64,000 nucleotides of DNA from Scleromitrula shiraiana (taxonomy: Eukaryota; Ascomycota; Leotiomycetes; Helotiales; Sclerotiniaceae): assembly GCA_028455995.1 (NCBI GenBank), contig JABELC010000011.1, positions 682,001-746,000 of the forward strand, in the 5' to 3' direction. Within the stretch, counting starts at the first letter, position 1, and the number at the start of each line of letters is the position of its first letter. Of the stretch, positions 12,260-24,691 are shown in pieces. The notes beneath the pieces were generated by a model that worked only from the letters and a program-made list of their open reading frames with translations, made no database searches and was not told where the DNA came from. Made by a program: the position numbers and the translations under genes.

Positions 12260-13380
12260 TCACAATCCAACACAAACAGCAAGATAAACCCACAAAGCCA
12301 AAACACCCAACTTGAACTTGTCGGAGTGCTTGATGGCAGGCGATCCACCTGTATAAACAGGCACACCTCCTGTACTTGTGTTTGATGCTTGTGTCGGTGC
12401 ACTCCCCAAGTTTCCTCCAGTTGGGGCCGAAGATATGAATCCTCCGGGAATGGATCTCGATAGAACAGGTAATGGAGAAGAGCTTGCCGACGAGGATTCT
12501 GAAAAGCTTGAAGAGGTGGGTGAAGCTTTGGCAGAACCCGTACTATCATTGGTAGACGTAGAGGGGGATTTCTCTGTGGTCGTGGAGTCAGAATCTACAT
12601 CGTCGGAGTCCGAATCTGCATCATCTGAGTCGGAGTCTGCATCATCGGCATCGGAGTCTGCATCATCAGAATCTGGTGTAGAATGTTGCTGCATTGCTAA
12701 AGGCGGATTTCGTGTACTGTCATCTGAATCGTCTGAGTCCTCATCGGTATCAATATCGTCATCCTGCTCTGAGGCATCGCTAGACGATGTTGAGTCGGCA
12801 GTATCATCGTCATCGTCGTCAGCATCATCATCATCATCATCATCATGCCCTATGACTGAGGTAGATTCGGGTTGAGGTGCTGAGGTGGAAGTAGATACAG
12901 CGAGACGAATCATACAAACTGCCGGATTCTCGTTCTACAAGATTAAGTCATGAGCTTTATCCATCAAGTGGATCAGGAACAAAAGATAATGCAGGATAGA
13001 AGAATAATCTTACCTGATGACAACAATATCCTGCAATCGGTGCACAAACATTACCATTGCCACAATATCCGTTATCTAGCGGACAGCACGTCTAATAAAT
13101 CAGCCAAAATATACTATACATCAAAATCTTTCCTAGCAAATTCGATTGAGAAAGAGCAAAGTGCAAAACTTACCTCCCCAAGCGTAGGATCATAGCAATA
13201 TTCACTATCTGTATCTCCACAAGTTACGGATCCACCACCGTACGTTTCCGCACAAGTGAGTAGACCACGTTTATTATGCTGAAGAGCATGAATCTGAAGA
13301 GAATGAGATGTGAAGTGCTGTTTGGCGATGGCCGGTGCCGCGGAGAGCACAAATAACAAGATAGTAATTGACGACTTCAT
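12260..13380 (-). CDS. secreted Cys-rich, Asp/Ser-repeat GPI-type surface protein
   Basis: Three exons on the minus strand, 13380-13174, 13091-13014 and 12934-12260, have phase-0 introns of 82 and 79 nt with GTAAG donors, giving 319 residues. A clean signal peptide covers residues 1-19, ending AIA. A short Cys-rich head follows (CAETYGGG, CGDTDSEYCYDP, TCCPLDNGYCG, CAPIAGYCC). Next comes a long Asp/Ser/Thr stretch built from repeats of the SDSDDAD type, then a Ser-rich stalk and a hydrophobic C-terminal tail (GVLALWVYLAVCVGL) typical of GPI addition. It is probably attached to the plasma membrane or wall. No enzyme domain is visible. The acidic repeat could bind cations, which is inference only. 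The repeat comes from a minisatellite and may vary in copy number. Confidence 0.82.
12577..12672 (-). repeat. coding minisatellite (acidic SDD repeat)
   Basis: On the plus strand the unit GAGTCTGCATCATC and near copies recur about every 21-24 bases, encoding alternating Asp/Ser-rich blocks in the surface-protein gene. Such arrays expand and contract by slippage. Confidence 0.7.
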
Positions 13381-14142
13381 TGAGGTATAAGTTTAAGATT
13401 ACAACTGATAGTGATGAAGGTCGGATATTATAGAGAGAGAAATCAAAAGGAAACAATATGCTTGTTTATATGATAGTAACTTTCTCTGGTCATAGTACTA
13501 CTTTGACTCGGACTCGCAATGAGCTATGCAATATCTTGAGGCATGGAATAAAGGTCAAAAACCGGAAGGAAGAATTCCTGGATCTTGAGCTCAAGAAATA
13601 GGTTGCTCTTCCAGTTAGTTATCATTCAAAGAAGGGTGAATCAATTTTGGGTCGAGAAAGGGATAAAGCCAAACATTGATATTGACCTTACCTCCTCACT
13701 TCTCGATATTGTAACCGAGACCAACGAAAACTTTGCAACAGAGTAGCCACAACGCAATGCGTCCTTGCAGTCCATGGCGCTGGTGGTGCCAATCTGCTGG
13801 GTATCGTCTTGTAGAACCGTGTCATTATAGGAGGAGCTTTTTATGAATTGAGAGTGAATAGTTTGCTGCCCCGCAATTTCTCATCCCAAACTTGTATTTT
13901 GGAATTTTCATCATCTCATCTTCAACTAAAAAAGACAATCGAAACTGAGAATATCAGATAATTCCTAGATATTATCTAGCGGAGTTGCTCCTCTCCTACG
14001 ATAGTATCTAGTTTCTCGCCCATCCACTTGCTCACCTCAGGCTAAACAGTTGATTAACGATACAATACCTAGCGAGATATCTTCAACTCTACAACTCGAC
14101 TCAACACAATAATAGAAGTTCGAGGCCCATCTACCAGCAACA
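13381..14142. other. intergenic between divergent genes
   Basis: No gene seen. The stretch separates the surface-protein gene (minus strand) from the third BTB gene (plus strand) and should contain both promoters. Confidence 0.5.
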
Positions 14143-14982
14143 ATGAATGCTACCAGATAACGCCGAGCCGATCTCAAGAAAAAATCGATCGAGTTGCCCG
14201 AGCCAGAAGCCAAGCGCACCGAAGTTTCCCCAAATCAATCATTCAGCGAAATGCCGGCAGAGAAATTCGCGAGGTTAGTCAGCGCATATAAGTTTGTTTC
14301 AATTTCTGGCGGCAGCAATCTAACATTCTCTACATGAAGATCGAGCTCTTTCAAAGTCCAAATGTCAAGATCCTTGTCGGTCCAAAAAAGACCATTTTCT
14401 CTACCTAAAGCACTCCTTTGCTATCGTTCTACTTATTTCGAGCGAGCTTTCAATGGAGGCTTCAAAGAGGCTACTGAGCAGGAGATACATCTTCAGGAGA
14501 CCTCAGTAGAAACTTTTCAATACATCATGCAATTCCTCTACACCGGAACAATTACTCTTCCTTTGGCCAAATCTGGATCTGCATTGGGAAGTGAAGCTAT
14601 CAACAACAGATATTTGAAGCTTTTCCAGGCGTGCGACGAATTCGATCTGCATGGAATCGATGCAATTATCGTAAAGTTCAAGAGTGAGCTTATAAAGGCC
14701 TATCATGTATCCAGTTACCCGACAGTCTCCAATTTGAGAACAGCTATAGAGTTACCCCAGAAACATGAGGCTCGTAGGTTAGCGGTTGCGGCATGCGTCA
14801 AGCAATTTGCATGTTCCATGATGAACCCGACGTTGTTCAGATTTAACAGCAAATCCATGATTGAGGAATCGGATGGTTTCGCTGCGGACCTTTTTAAAAC
14901 TTACATTAAGATGGTGGAAGGAAATATGAAAACTCAAGCATTTTTAGATCCTCTTCTACTATGTTCGTTCAAGGCCATGTGA
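14143..14982 (+). pseudogene. BTB/POZ domain gene (paralog 3, damaged or compensated frame)
   Basis: The BTB core reads from 14362 to 14982 with FSLPKALLCYRSTYFERAF, EQEIHLQET and LYTG motifs close to paralog 1. An upstream exon ends MPAEKFA and splices at a GTTAGT donor (14274) to an AAG acceptor (14339, CTAAC branch site) with phase 2, as in paralog 1. If the exon starts at 14143, a TAA at 14158 interrupts it; a start at 14251 avoids this. The joined frame is open into the core, yet bases 14342-14402 encode the expected first strand (FQSPNVKILVG) in a different frame. This implies two compensating indels, one near the splice site and one near 14403. A protein may still be made without the normal first BTB strand. 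Confidence 0.6.
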
Positions 14983-15246
14983 ATAGTATTCTGCGCCTGG
15001 TAGCACAATTTGGCAAAATCATTACTACAATTATGGTACACCTGCTCTCTTTTAGAATTACAGCGAATTGGATAGGGTTTGCGGGCTAGCGAGGAGAAAT
15101 TTTATGAAGACCGGAGACACTGGTATGTTTCGCGCGTACATGGAGTAGCAAATGAGCCAAAGCCTTCGATGTTTTGCAAAACGTCACCCACATATTGATT
15201 AACAGACATAACGCAACTTCTTCCAACAAGTTTTGATTGCGAAATC

Positions 15247-15686
15247 TTAGGTAGAAATCAAGGCTTTCCGAAGTCTTTCCGAAGTCTTGGCTGATAAATG
15301 AAATGGGATATTCTCAAAATGCCTGATGCTGTCATCTGATTTCGGTTCAAAGTAAATGAATTTCTCGTGCTGCTTTGAAATATGCTTAATGGCGTTGAAG
15401 TTCGAATTGGCCAACATCAATTTCTTTGCGATGGCCAACTCGGGAGCTTCACACAAGGGTTCATCCACTCCAATGCACCTCGAAAACTCTGAAGCAAACT
15501 TCGACAAAGCTTTTCGCATACGCGAAGTAGAATTCTTTACCAACAGCCCATAACCAATATATGAATCCCACCCCAAATCCACACGCAGCTCGCGGAACAT
15601 GATCCGAACAAAAAAATCTCGAGAAGATCAGGCAGCTGCACCCCATCCAAAATTTCCAAACGCCGGTAAATCTCTCTTACATCAAT
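15247..15686 (-). pseudogene. frame-broken fragment of an unrecognised gene
   Basis: Reading the minus strand, an acceptor-like TTTCTAG precedes 15686. From there an open frame (DVREIYRRLEILDGVQLPDL) runs to a homopolymer of seven A on the plus strand (15610-15616). The next frame then continues as FRELRVDLGWDSYIGYGLLV and on to a stop at 15247. Changing the homopolymer by one base would join the two, so this looks like a single exon broken by slippage. No convincing upstream exon or start was found. I do not recognise the family. It may be a 5'-truncated relic, or the 117-codon frame starting at 15600 may be a short hypothetical gene. Confidence 0.4.
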
Positions 15687-16143
15687 CTAGAAACTTCGGA
15701 CCCGAATCCTTCGTACCCAAATACACAAGGCAAATGCCGGTGAAAAGGCTATGGACAAGGCTGTAAGTGGATATAATTCGAATCCTTTGAGGCTCGAAGT
15801 GGAACTTTTTTGCAGGTGCTAATCTTTTGAGCCGCCGGCGCACGAGCACCACCAACCTTGGTATCTAAAATTTGCTTCGAAAACGAAAAGGAAACCCCCA
15901 CAGAACAACTTTGCTCGAGTCGAAAGGGGATAAAAAGATGTGTGGAGTGGAGTGAGAATCAGGAAATTATAATATGACTGGGTTGGCTTTGGTGCACTTG
16001 CATTTATTTTTCTTTTCTTGGCGATTAAGCACAAATATCCATGTTCATGCTCATCATTAATGGACGATTGTGTCCTATAAGACATCAATGTTGTTTAACT
16101 TCCTGTCATAATTTTGCCAACTCAGAGGCGCTGAGCGCTTGTA

Positions 16144-16225
16144 TATTCGATCTTATGGTCTGAGCATTGCGTAAGATTACTTCATATTCGATCTTATGAT
16201 CTGAGCATTGCATGAGATTACTTCA
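16144..16225. repeat. 41-bp tandem duplication
   Basis: Two adjacent copies, 16144-16184 and 16185-16225, begin TATTCGATCTTATG and differ at about three positions, all G/A differences. The second copy is immediately head-to-tail. Confidence 0.8.
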
Positions 16226-17829
16226 TTAGGAAGAAAATCTTCCTGCCTGGATGTTGCGTATCAACTTGTCAACGGAGATGAGACAATCCATGAGAAAACA
16301 ACCCGCCACCATGGAATAGAAGACTGATGTACTGTATGTACTCTCCGTGTATGCTCCACAGGCTCCAAACACCTCCGACCGACCGGACATGAAATCACGG
16401 GATTCTTTCCTTGAGTGAACATATCAGCGATGAAATGCGTAACTAGCTGGTATGTGATGGATACTATGTAAAGAGTTTGGCCGAACGGAGCGACATCTCT
16501 GATTGTGATGTGATATATGTAAGCATATTATACCGGCAATGAAGAGATTAACGGTTGACACTACGACGAGATTCAAAGTTAGATATCGGCTTTGATATCG
16601 AAGATAATGAATTAATGAAGGGGTTCTTCGGACCTCGGGACACTACCTTGACGACAATATTGGTATATATTAATTCAAGTTGCTATGTGGAACCTTTTCA
16701 CTTAGAAATTCGCCTTTGATTCCTCCCTGCGTTAGAATGTAGATTCCCCACGTTTAGATTGTAAGTTATTGCCCCGTAAGTGATTGTTTGTTCGTATGCC
16801 TGGCCGTTCGGACTGAATGTCCGAACGAAAGTATATCGAATTCGCGAGTTATGGAACGACACTAAGAACTAAAACAAAGATAATCCTGGATGTTCACTCA
16901 AGGATCTTACTTAGAATTTAGTAATCATCATCTCCTTCTAGCACTGCCTCGGCATTCTTGGATTGTGAACAGCAATTCGTGACGTTAGAGAGCGTTCCGT
17001 TTTATCTCACATCATAGCTACTGAGTGATGAGGCTCTGGTCGTAAACGCAAATGATTGTACAGGTCAGCACTTTATTGCGAAGTGCTTACAATATTGATT
17101 GTACTGTGCCTCTCTGACTCTGACCGAGTTCGAACCATGTGTGACATGGCATGAAAGAGCACTGCCATACGGCATCTCCGAAATCATCACGAGTTATGCG
17201 GGAATACTCCTTACATAATGACCTCAGACATCCTAAAATGACATACTATTCGGCTTATGAGGCCTCAAGAAACCCCAAGGCCAAATAACATCATTCAATA
17301 AGAATCCTCATCTAAAAAAATTCCTTCTCTCCTCAGCGCTTAGGAAGATCATTTTTCATGCAGGATCAACCAATTAAATTTTATTTATCGCAAGAGCACA
17401 CCACAGATGTTCCACCATTCTAATCTAACTGCATGAATCCTCTATCCATGACCATGTAATTTTCTCCGTTCTTATTGCCCCTCCCCGATTGCGCGGCGCT
17501 TAACTCCTTGTTCATATTGAATACGATAAATCCAATAAAATATCAGGAAACCGAAGAGCCTCGGGCAGCCATTTCACACTTCCCGTTAGTGGGGCGAGTG
17601 CTGCTTTTTTGTTCCTTTTTGACATTTGGGGAGGGGGGGAGATGGGGAGGATTATCTCGATTATCTAATTTTGGATCTCTACTGAGTACCATTTCATATC
17701 ATATCCCCGTCATCTGTCAGAACTTAATAGAGGGAGGGCTTGAGCACTTTAAATTTTCAAGTTACTACTAGTATTTGAAAATAACTTGAAATGAAATCAG
17801 CCCAATACACTATTATTAGAATAATATAC

Positions 17830-17946
<117 letters not shown>

Positions 17947-19470
17947 GTATAAAATTATATAAAAGTTATTCAATTATTAGATTAATTAATATTGAAAATA
18001 TATTAAATTTTGTAAAAAATCTAGTATAAAAACTTGAATTTATAAAGTTAAACTCTTTCAAGTTATTAATTTTTAAATTTCTACTAGTAAATAAAATGTG
18101 AAACTTTCAAATTTAATTAAATAATTTGAAATAATTTAATATTTTTAAAAATATTTTTAAAATCAATATAATCTTATTAATAAAAAATAAATTAATTTAA
18201 GCATCATGGTTTATAAAAACTATACTTTACTACTACCGTGACTCTTACAACATATAATAAATAAAATTTGAAAATTGCTAATGAATATTGAGGGCGTATA
18301 CACGACCGTATACACGACCGTATCCCCGAATGATCCCATGAGAACGATACTACATTGTACTGTATATCACCTTATTTCACATTTGGGATGCGTGGTTCAT
18401 CCTCGTCGTTCCATGTGCCACGGCATGACACGTTTGGGAGGCTGCTCCCGGGGATTTCTTTTTATGGAAACGAAGCCGGAGTGATCCATAAGATGCGATG
18501 GGTTTAAGGAGGATTCGAATTCTTGAGAAGAGAGATCTTCGGGCGTTGAGTACGGAGATGGATGTTTTGTATTCATGTACTGGTGCTGCATATGTAAGGT
18601 ACTCCGTATTCTAGCTGCAAGAACGCATAAACATGAACCATATGTATGAATTAATCCGAGAGGTTCATGTACAATTGTGGATATTGATGTTCTCTCCCCC
18701 GAGACTATCTACCAGATGTTCGGAGGTGTCTGTTTTAAGTTGTGATGTGATTGTGATGGGGAGCTATAGCTTCTGGAGTATTGTTCATACGTAATCAGAT
18801 ATTAAACGATAATGTCTACACATTGACAATTTGACGGCGATAGGTATGTTCCGGTAGATCAAGATGACAGAAAGTAGGATAAGCAATTAGGGATTTAAAT
18901 TAATAGTAGATGATTCTAGTTGATAGTAGGTAATAGTGTTTGATTTTGCATTTATAGCATAGCTTGTTTGGAAACTACCACTTTCCGCCCATCCTTCAAT
19001 CCCCTGTAACATATCCCTCTCCCCAAATTCACACACAAGTTTCCCTCCTCAACTTGCCTCTGAAACGCCTGATTATATGCCAGCAGCCAGTAATGAGCCT
19101 TCTTCAGAACAAGTGATCCTCCATCCCTTTACATGTATGTAATCCAAGATGCAATGGGCATAAAGTCCATTTCCTCTCCCCAAACCGGTACTCCAACGAG
19201 ACTCCAAGCGATTATGCTGAGCTCGATAATTTTCCTCCCTAAATAAGACACGACAGTGTCATTATTGTCGTAATCAAGAAATGAATCATAAAGTCGTAAA
19301 AAAATTGGTCGAGTGTTGAGGAACAATAGTTGTTGATGTGACAAAAGAAAATTGTTGTATTGTTTTGTGATGTAAACGTAGTAATGTAAGGAAATTTATC
19401 TATTTGAAATAATAAATTGGTGGTTGTAGGTTGGCTACGGTGGAGGGGTAATTTTTTTGGTGTAAATTAA

Positions 19471-20202
19471 TTATTCGAGTTTCCTCCTCTTGCCTTTTGG
19501 CGCGGGGCTCATTCGTGGCGTGTGTGTGTATGTGACTGTTCGGGTAACAACTTCCCTGACCTGGCGAACGCTTGGTCGTGTTGTTTTTGGAGTTTTGATT
19601 TCAAAATGTCTCGCCTTGCTCCTAAGATCCCAATCGTATGGTGATCGTGCGCTGCGTGCACTGAAAGGTGAGCGCGCGCTCAAAGGAGAACCAGCATATG
19701 AAGATGCTGGCGATCCAGGAATGCGAAGGCGCCCTAATCGCGTAGAGGTTGGCGCAGATGTTGGGTAATCGAATGGAGTAGGAGGGGCAGAGCTTGTGGG
19801 GGATTTGTGGTTCTCGCAATTGCAGGAGCATTCACTACCATCACTGCTAGTGAGTAAATCTGAGGAGGGTGCTGAAGTAGGTGCTGGTCTCGTGCATACT
19901 TTCTCTGTGAGAACAGGGCTGTTCATGGACTTAAGGAAGTCGGTATACGCAAGGGGTGGAGTGATTGGAGTCTTGATACTGTCCTCTTGCTTGATAACAA
20001 AATCCGCGTAACCAGGAAGAGGACTACGTGCAGAGTTGGATAGAGCTGATAACTCTGAAGGGAAGGTTGAGGTCATAGGAGTCTTAAGCTGCGGGAGCTT
20101 GGGTTTTGTTGAAATCATTGTCTCTTTGATAGGCTCGGGAGTGTCAACGGGTACTTTAACTGGTACTTCGACCGGAGCAGGAACTTGAACTTGGGAATCC
20201 AT
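19471..20202 (-). CDS. basic Pro/Ser/Thr-rich protein of unknown function
   Basis: A single-exon frame of 243 residues is read from the ATG at 20202 (MDSQVQVPAPVEVP). The frame is open further upstream to 20418, but that extension looks like untranslated leader. The protein is low in complexity, with VPV repeats at the N terminus, many SP/TP pairs and SARSPFSARSARSP. A basic tail ends PAPKGKRRKLE, which resembles a nuclear localisation signal. A CSCNCENH motif is present near the middle. I recognise no domain. Many SP/TP sites suggest phosphorylation, which is inference. The reading frame keeps a protein-like composition to the stop, supporting a real gene. Confidence 0.62.
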   Translation of the reverse strand: MDSQVQVPAPVEVPVKVPVDTPEPIKETMISTKPKLPQLKTPMTSTFPSELSALSNSARSPLPGYADFVIKQEDSIKTPITPPLAYTDFLKSMNSPVLTEKVCTRPAPTSAPSSDLLTSSDGSECSCNCENHKSPTSSAPPTPFDYPTSAPTSTRLGRLRIPGSPASSYAGSPLSARSPFSARSARSPYDWDLRSKARHFEIKTPKTTRPSVRQVREVVTRTVTYTHTPRMSPAPKGKRRKLE

Positions 20203-23200
20203 TATTGTTAAAGAATGACGACGAACACAAGAGACTTGCAAGCTGCGATGACGGTGGTTCCGTAAAGAGAGGAGGTAATAGATGAGACGTCTTGGGTTCT
20301 GAGGAAGTATTATAATGTGAATTTGAAACAACCCCGACTTTTTTCCACAGTAGCTGAAGCAGGGTAATGAAAGATAGTGCGAAGAGGAGTAAAGCCTGTT
20401 CACTGACGAATATAGCAACCAGTACTACCTAGGTCAGATCAGGGCGCTTGGGGCGTGAATGATGATGCTTGCTTGCTGGCCAGTGTGGGTCGGACGTGAG
20501 ACAAGGGGGAGAAAGACCTCAAAGAGTATATTGAACCTTGAAAGATTGGATCCTTTTGGGTAGAGAGATGTATAGTAATAATAATAATAATAATAATGAT
20601 AATAATAATAACAATAATAATAAAAAGGTTTCCGAAATATTAAAAGCAGCGAGTGATGATGTGTGAACCCGGTATTTTTCTGGAAGCGAAAGTAATTGGG
20701 TTAATAAGTTCTGATTGACTGGGGGGCTGCTCGGGTTGGCTGTTGTTGGTAGTAAAAGTTCCAAGGCTGATGAGCACAGTAGGGAAGAAGATAGAGTAAG
20801 GATCTTAGTTAGGTATGTATTGATTCTCGAGTTATGAATTATTGAAAGGACAAAAATTCGATTGATTATCAATTGTTCGTTGAATTGATCATACGTACAC
20901 ACAATACATACAATACAGTGGTGGTTGTACGAAATTATGTTAAATTCTGATAGTGGCGTACTAGAAGACAGAACGAGAAATGACGCTAACAGCAAGCAAG
21001 AATGAACAGCAAGCAACAGTAGTAGTAGTAGCAGCAGTTCATTCGTTTGAATACGTTCAACGTAATTCGCGTCTGGCGACTGCAGGTAGAAACTTGAGCG
21101 GTTGTAGGGTGGTTTGATTTGATTGGTCTATGAAGAATATGGGTCCAATCGTGAGTATAGGCTATACTTAGAGTGGTTGACACAACGTATTGGGCGTTAA
21201 AAGTAAGACGTCTGATTTGATGAGGGGACAAAATCACTGGATCCTTCTGATGATTGGTGGTTGCAGTGGTTGAGCTATCCAGCTGCTCACGATATTGATA
21301 TAAGGAAAATGATTTTAATTCGATCTCAATGAAGGACAAGATCCTTCGAAGACACCTTGAAAATGGGGGCTAATAAAGGACGATAGAACCGGTGTGGAAT
21401 GTGGTAAGTTATTGGTATTAACGACAAGGAGACCTTATTCTGTTAAGAGTTGAATCAATTGAGGGATGATGGTTGAACATTATATGGGATTTGGGTTTTC
21501 ATTTGTATTCTATTCTCACAGCTTCATTATCATTTCCTTGCTACTGCTACATACCCCGCGCGCGTCCAGACGAAACCTTTCAGAGTCCAATACCTCAAAG
21601 AATATGAGATCTTGTATGGCGTGGTCGAATCATTTTCATCAGAATATTCTTCTTCAACTCGTGGCCTAACAAATTGGGCTTCTTCCGCGCGCCTCAGAGA
21701 ATTTCTCAGGGATTTAGGAACCGCCGGCCACGAGAATTTCCCAACAGTTGTTCGGTGAGTCGTCCAAAGTATCAATATGAGTGGGTGCTGCATTACTCGG
21801 GTTGAACAATTGGGACCCGAATCGAGACACCAGCGCGCGGTTCAGTATAATGTGGTTGGGGTAGTGCTGTCGAATAAGACGATGCTACGATACTACTTCT
21901 TCAAACCTTCTATACAGCATTTCATCCAGTTCTACGGTTTTCTGCCCTTTCTAAAAGTTTACCTCCCTTACTCGCATTCAGGCGCTCAAAATATTGCCCT
22001 CTGAAATTTTAAATATTCCATAATCGAAGCTTAGATAATCCCGTCTCATTGTTTTCTGGAACATTACCAATACTTTGGATTCAGATATCCTATAAAACAA
22101 CCCCGCATTGGTCATTTTGGTTCAAGATACACCTCTTTAGTTTGTTTTGATGGCTTCTAATGGCCCAATATATGACCGGCGTCAATCTTGAAAATCAACT
22201 CTTCGAATTGATAGGCGAATACCAACCTCGCCTTGGGCATTGTCCAGTCAGGAAACAGTCAGGAATTACTTGCAGTCAAGTGAACCCATGGCATTATACT
22301 AGTTTATGGCATATGTCGGACTGAATGAACATTTTGTCAAATTTCTATGACTGAACTACTGGGGTAAGTTAAATTGACGAAGATGGTTCGCTGGAAGTAC
22401 CAATATACCTTTCGGATGTGATAGCCCAAATCTAATGGCGGCTGTGGTAATTCTTCATTGAGGGGAATCATGGGGATTGGCCATTTTATTGGTGTGCATG
22501 TGAGTGATTAGGAGTAAATCGCTCAAAAGATAAGGTAGTCACTAGCGTGAGGTCAGTTTCGTGGCTAGCAGTCATGACCAGTCAGGTTCGTTCCGTTCCC
22601 ATCAATTTATGTCATATCAGCACCACTAGATGATTCAGAACTTCAGATGTTTCAGCAAAGTGGCCTCTGATGGTAAGATTGCCTATCATAGTCAGAGAAT
22701 CTATTCGAGTATGACCATCCTGCGCTTTCATCCATACTTCCACCATCGCCGTTTGGATCTGTATAACGTTAAGAGAAGTTCAGAAGCATGCAAGCATCCT
22801 TTGAACAATACAGCCACCAAGAGATGTCCCGCAATACATATATCACGACAGAACTTCAAGCATTGCGGACTTCAACACATATATTGATCAGAACAATCGC
22901 AAAAGCTATACCACTTTGGACGTCACGCCACACAAAGTACTCAGAAAAACTAAATTTAAAATCCACGACCGTTGTACTAGTATATACTCGAATCCAAATC
23001 CTAATCCCAAGCAAAAGCACAAACGTAACATGCAACATATCTTGTCACTTACTAAACAACAGGAATAAGAGAACATAAAAAGATGCATGGAATTTTCTCA
23101 TCTTTAGAAGAAAACAAAACAGAATGAAAGAGCGCTCTCTCAATCCAGTTCGGATCACTGGATCTTTCAAAATTGATTTGGAGTTATTGTAATCTGAAAT

Positions 23201-24691
23201 AAATTAACATGAAATAGAAACCAGTAGGTAGTATCAGACTAACCTAATCTAATAACAGAGCTGATATGATAAACTTGTGGGAGGCTACCTGAATATGTAA
23301 GATATCTATCTATCTATCTGACATTTACATGTATGATGGATGAGTAATAATACTCTTGTCTATATATTGCGTAGAGAACACATACCAAACAAGCCAGACG
23401 AACACACTAGATATGCATAGGCATGACAGAATGGCAATCCGATATCACCATACCATACCATACCATCTCACTATCTCGCCATGCATCATATTCACGATAC
23501 ATATCTTCCCATACCATACGACTCCAAAGTGGTAAATACAGCGCAACCCAACAACGGTGAATATCCATCCATCCATCCATCCATTCATCCCTCAATACAC
23601 CGTACAGACCAATCAGACCCCACCCATCCCCCAACCTTCCCCACAACCCCACAACCCATCGCATACCCTAAAAGGCCATACGAGGAAATCACCAACCAGT
23701 CCAAATACTCCACTAGAACATACAGAACTAGATAATATACCATTTACTATCGAAAAATGGAAAAATACCCATCCCATCTCACCATAATCCTGTCAGTCGG
23801 TGAACGAACACCAGCCCTGCCAAGATTTTACCCGGTATACATACCCGCAGTATTTAGGCTAAATGCCCCAACCCCAGATACCCCAACTTACAACTTTACA
23901 ACTTAGTGTGAATCCTTGCCATATGTTCTCGATATCCAGAGAGTGCATGGGTGTATATGTCAAAACGAAACGAAACGAAACGAAACGAAACGAAAAATTA
24001 AGTTTATTCCCCGCACATGGCACCCGGCAAGTAACGATGACCATGGAGAAATGCAAATAGCCTTGGGACCAAGCCCGGGACCATGACATGTAGTTTAGCA
24101 ACCGATCACGCTCCGATGAAGGTAAGACAGATCAGTCCATCTCGAGCCCGTCTAATTAAACCGGCCACCTGGGGATGGGGAGTTTGAGAGCTCTCTCCTT
24201 ACTTGCCACATGTCGACCATACCATTCAATTCTTACTTCTCGCTCTACTCTCCCTCATATCGTTCTCTCACTTCTCATTCTACAGATTACGGACCGCCGA
24301 TCCGTTTTGCCGATTTGGAATCTACAATTGTGCATGCGCATACATGCGCATGGGCTTAAGGTCTTGGTCTTGGTCTTAGTTCCGGCTAAATACAAAAAAT
24401 CCTTGGAGTTTATCAGTCTGGATCTTTGTGGTATACTAGAAATTTATACATATATACATATATATATATATAAGACTCATGAAGTGAATCAAACCAAGAA
24501 AATGAGGAAGAGTGATATCTATATAATTCTTTCTTCCTCTCTTCCCCTCCCATCTTCCCCTCCCATCCTATACATCCTCTCATATCCCATCCATAGCCCC
24601 TCCATATCCCCTCCTCACCCCTACCTATCCCTCTCCTCTCCTCTCCCTTCCATAACCATTACAAGCACACTGCCATCCCCGGCAAGCAAAA
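20203..24691. other. 4.5-kb gene-poor stretch
   Basis: No gene supported. It contains an ATA/AAT array (about 20574-20626), ATCC repeats (about 23565-23590), a CGAAA array (about 23966-23996), a TATA-like run near 24447-24472 and a long pyrimidine tract (about 24530-24655) just before the sugar transporter start. The last two are likely core-promoter and leader features of that gene. Open frames of 60-220 codons here are low-complexity or lack motifs. Confidence 0.5.

Noticed and set aside
12378..12875. 165-codon plus-strand frame rich in Ser/Glu
   Set aside because: Antisense shadow of the Asp/Ser repeat in the surface-protein gene, which has a signal peptide and consistent introns.
15819..16088. 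89-codon minus-strand frame
   Set aside because: No motif, no intron support, and it lies in an otherwise empty region.
20519..21016. 165-codon minus-strand frame with Leu-rich end
   Set aside because: The Leu run comes from the ATA/AAT array; no motif, start context or intron support.
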